Part shown: positions 5,856 through 7,888 of the stretch, piece after piece
Layout: every line of letters starts with the position of its first letter
How positions within the stretch are numbered: position 1 is the first letter of the stretch
DNA from: Granulosicoccaceae bacterium
GTDB lineage: Bacteria > Pseudomonadota > Gammaproteobacteria > Granulosicoccales > Granulosicoccaceae
Reading direction: 5' to 3'
Assembly: GCA_023301405.1 (NCBI GenBank)
Contig: JALZUX010000207.1
Location: forward strand, 1 to 7,888
Length of the DNA: 7,888 nt
Translations under genes and position numbers: made by a program
The notes under the pieces: model-generated
Seen by the model: only the letters and a program-made list of their open reading frames with translations
What the model was told of the DNA's origin: nothing
Databases searched by the model: none

Positions 5856-7888
5856 GTGAAGCATCGTACTACTATGGTTTTACCTGCGGGTCCACAGCGT
5901 TTAATTCGGGTTGGAAAGCAGTTGGCTCAGGCGCTGGTTTTTATTCTTACCGCCTCGTGCAGCAGTGCCGGATTATCAGACAGCTCTAATGCGGCAGTCG
6001 ATACCTTCGGGCCCACACCTGAACATAGAGCGGCAACGGCGGCCATCCTGCAGCTTATGCAGCGCTACCACTACAAACGAGTGGCAGTCAACGATCAACT
6101 ATCCGAGCAGATCTTCGATCGATTTCTAGAAACCCTGGATCCACAAAAAAACTTTTTCCTGGCAAGCGACATAGAAGACTTTGATGATCTTCGAGACGAG
6201 ATTGACGATGCGCTTCGCAATGGCCGGCTGCAGCCAATCTTCGATGTTTTTATTCGCTTTCGAACCAGAATAACGGAGCGAGCATTGTTTGCCCAAGACC
6301 TATTGAAGAGTGATTTCGACTTCACCATTGATGAAAGCTACACCTTTAATCGCGAAGACGCGCAGTGGGTACAGTCTGAAAAAGAAATGGACGAGCTATG
6401 GAGAAAGCGCGTTAAAAGTGATGTGCTGGGCTTGCGTCTCGCTGAAGTGGCTGATGATGAATTACTCGAAACCTTAAGCGATCGTTACGAACGCATGGCG
6501 CTTCGGATCAATCAGCTGAAAGAGAATGATGTGTTTCAGTTTTTTGTTAACGCCTACACGCTGTCTGTTGAGCCCCATACGTCTTACTTTTCACCCCGTA
6601 GCTCAGAAGATTTTAAAATTCGCATGAGCCTGTCCTTAGAAGGCATCGGTGCGGCGCTGCAAACGGAAAACGAATACACAGTTATCCGGCGCATCATAGC
6701 CGGCGGGCCGGCAGCACTGAGTGAGCTACTAAGCGCCGACGACCGAATTGTCGGTGTTGGCGAGGCAGAAGAAGAAATTGTTGATGTCGTGAGCTGGCCG
6801 TTAATCGACGTAGTTGATCTAATCCGCGGGCCCAAGGGTTCCACTGTCAGACTAAAGATATTACCGGGTGAAGCGCCGGCTGGCACACTGCCTACGGTAA
6901 TCTCATTGGTGCGCGATAAAATTAAACTGGAAGAACAAGCAGCCAAGAGTTCTGTGGTAGAGATCTCTGTAGCGGGCAAAACGCAGCGTTTCGGTGTGAT
7001 CGATCTGCCTATGTTTTACCTTGATGTTGCCGGTCGTGCACAGGGTTTGCCTGACTACCGCAGTACAACCCGTGATGTTCGGCGCTTGTTGGATGAGCTG
7101 TCTTCCACTGAGGGTGGTGTTGATGGTGTGATAATGGATCTTCGTGGAAATGGTGGGGGTTCACTGGTAGAGGCAACGCAATTGACCGGGATTTTTATCG
7201 AGACAGGCCCGGTTGTTCAAATCAGAGATTCCAGTGGAAAGGTAGAGCTGACTGAAGATGAAGACCCGGGTATTGCTTATGATGGTCCGTTGGCGGTGCT
7301 TGTTGATCGGGGCAGCGCATCGGCCTCAGAGATATTTGCGGCGGCGATACAAGACTACGGTCGTGGTGCTGTATTAGGTGAGCCAACTTTCGGCAAGGGA
7401 ACCGTGCAAAACGTAGTGCCTCTTGACCGCGAAGGGTTACTGGGTGAGTTGAAAGTTACCATTGCACAGTTCTTTCGGATTAACGGGGAAGGCACGCAGC
7501 ACCGCGGGGTTGTGCCTGACATCCTGTTTCCCACTTCCTTGGATTCAGATGCACAAGGCGAACGAGGGTTGGATAATGCTTTGCCATGGGCCGAAGTTCC
7601 CGCAGCTCGATATAAGAGCTGGCCAGAGAAAAACACCAACTATGCTCTGGCGCAAGCTCGTCACGAGGCGCGTTACAGTGAAAACCCCTCATTCAAATTG
7701 CTGATTGATGAGCTTGATTCTCAAAGAGAGTCTCGTGCACAGAGCGATGTTACGCTGGTAGAAGAAAGCAGAAAGCAGCAAATCCTTGAGCAAACCACTG
7801 ACCGTGAAGAGCGCGAAGAGCTATTTCGTAAGGCGTTTGGTTTTTCCAGTAGTGACGACGATGACGATGAAGACGGGGAAGAGTTTCC
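5856..7888 (+). CDS. prc: Prc/Tsp carboxy-terminal processing protease (partial)
   Basis: This is an S41 serine protease of the envelope that degrades or trims proteins from their C-terminus; E. coli Prc acts on cell-wall hydrolases such as MepS and on ssrA-tagged periplasmic proteins. The frame is open for 677 codons to the window edge (E. coli Prc has 682), so only the extreme C-terminus is missing. Order: basic N-terminus and hydrophobic segment (about 22-34), then Cys35; N-terminal helical domain (about 45-250); PDZ domain (about 255-336, starting at LEGIGAAL); protease core (about 378-545); and the DUF3340 C-terminal domain (from about 560). The catalytic dyad is Ser489 in GSASASEIF and Lys514 in TFGKGTVQ, spaced 25 residues as in E. 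coli, with the conserved Asp500 between them. GTG 5856 follows GGAG (5841-5844) at 11 bases; ATG 5874 is the alternative, and an in-frame TAG at 5850 excludes longer forms. The end is strongly acidic (667-676). It is not preceded by proQ as it is in E. coli. Confidence 0.93.
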   Translation, partial: MKHRTTMVLPAGPQRLIRVGKQLAQALVFILTASCSSAGLSDSSNAAVDTFGPTPEHRAATAAILQLMQRYHYKRVAVNDQLSEQIFDRFLETLDPQKNFFLASDIEDFDDLRDEIDDALRNGRLQPIFDVFIRFRTRITERALFAQDLLKSDFDFTIDESYTFNREDAQWVQSEKEMDELWRKRVKSDVLGLRLAEVADDELLETLSDRYERMALRINQLKENDVFQFFVNAYTLSVEPHTSYFSPRSSEDFKIRMSLSLEGIGAALQTENEYTVIRRIIAGGPAALSELLSADDRIVGVGEAEEEIVDVVSWPLIDVVDLIRGPKGSTVRLKILPGEAPAGTLPTVISLVRDKIKLEEQAAKSSVVEISVAGKTQRFGVIDLPMFYLDVAGRAQGLPDYRSTTRDVRRLLDELSSTEGGVDGVIMDLRGNGGGSLVEATQLTGIFIETGPVVQIRDSSGKVELTEDEDPGIAYDGPLAVLVDRGSASASEIFAAAIQDYGRGAVLGEPTFGKGTVQNVVPLDREGLLGELKVTIAQFFRINGEGTQHRGVVPDILFPTSLDSDAQGERGLDNALPWAEVPAARYKSWPEKNTNYALAQARHEARYSENPSFKLLIDELDSQRESRAQSDVTLVEESRKQQILEQTTDREEREELFRKAFGFSSSDDDDDEDGEEF

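Noticed and set aside
5753..5989. Open forward frame of 78 codons overlapping the prc start
   Set aside because: It starts at a non-ATG codon without a Shine-Dalgarno, shows no recognisable domain, and its second half overlaps the prc signal region in another frame.
6584..6979. 131-codon open frame on the minus strand
   Set aside because: It lies entirely inside the PDZ-encoding part of prc; its serine-rich, low-complexity composition is typical of an antisense shadow frame.

Overview
The window looks like chromosomal DNA from a gammaproteobacterium, probably marine or environmental. The evidence is protein similarity recognised by eye: a full-length PatZ/YfiQ-type protein acetyltransferase, a periplasmic Prc/Tsp-type protease of the gammaproteobacterial architecture, and a class II histone-deacetylase-like hydrolase. 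GC is intermediate, genes are compact, and I see no insertion sequence, phage gene, CRISPR array, tRNA or rRNA. No genus can be named from this.

Layout: (1) 1-226 is a leader region with no convincing gene; it carries a 12-bp direct repeat inside a 7-bp inverted repeat. (2) 227-1471 (+) is a 12-helix major facilitator transporter of the oxalate/formate-antiporter/monocarboxylate type. (3) 1472-1578 is a convergent gap with two hairpins. (4) 1579-2505 (-) is a zinc-dependent histone-deacetylase-family hydrolase. (5) 2506-2618 is a short divergent control region. (6) 2619-5267 (+) is a Pat-type lysine acetyltransferase: a catalytically decayed NDP-forming acyl-CoA synthetase body fused to a C-terminal GNAT domain. 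(7) 5268-5855 is 588 bp without a recognisable gene. (8) 5856 to the window end (+) is a Prc/Tsp carboxy-terminal processing protease, truncated by the window edge after 677 codons.

How the genes may work together: the most interesting part is the divergent pair in the middle. A lysine acetyltransferase (writer) shares about 110 bp of control DNA with a Zn-dependent deacetylase-family enzyme (possible eraser). In enterobacteria the Pat partner is the NAD-dependent sirtuin CobB, and in Bacillus the AcuA acetyltransferase is encoded beside the HDAC-family AcuC. The arrangement here suggests a hybrid: Pat-type writer with HDAC-type eraser, perhaps controlling acyl-CoA synthetases in short-chain acid metabolism. 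The convergent transporter belongs to a family that includes organic-acid carriers, but nothing in the sequence ties its substrate to the pair. Prc appears to be an unrelated envelope protease with its own upstream region.
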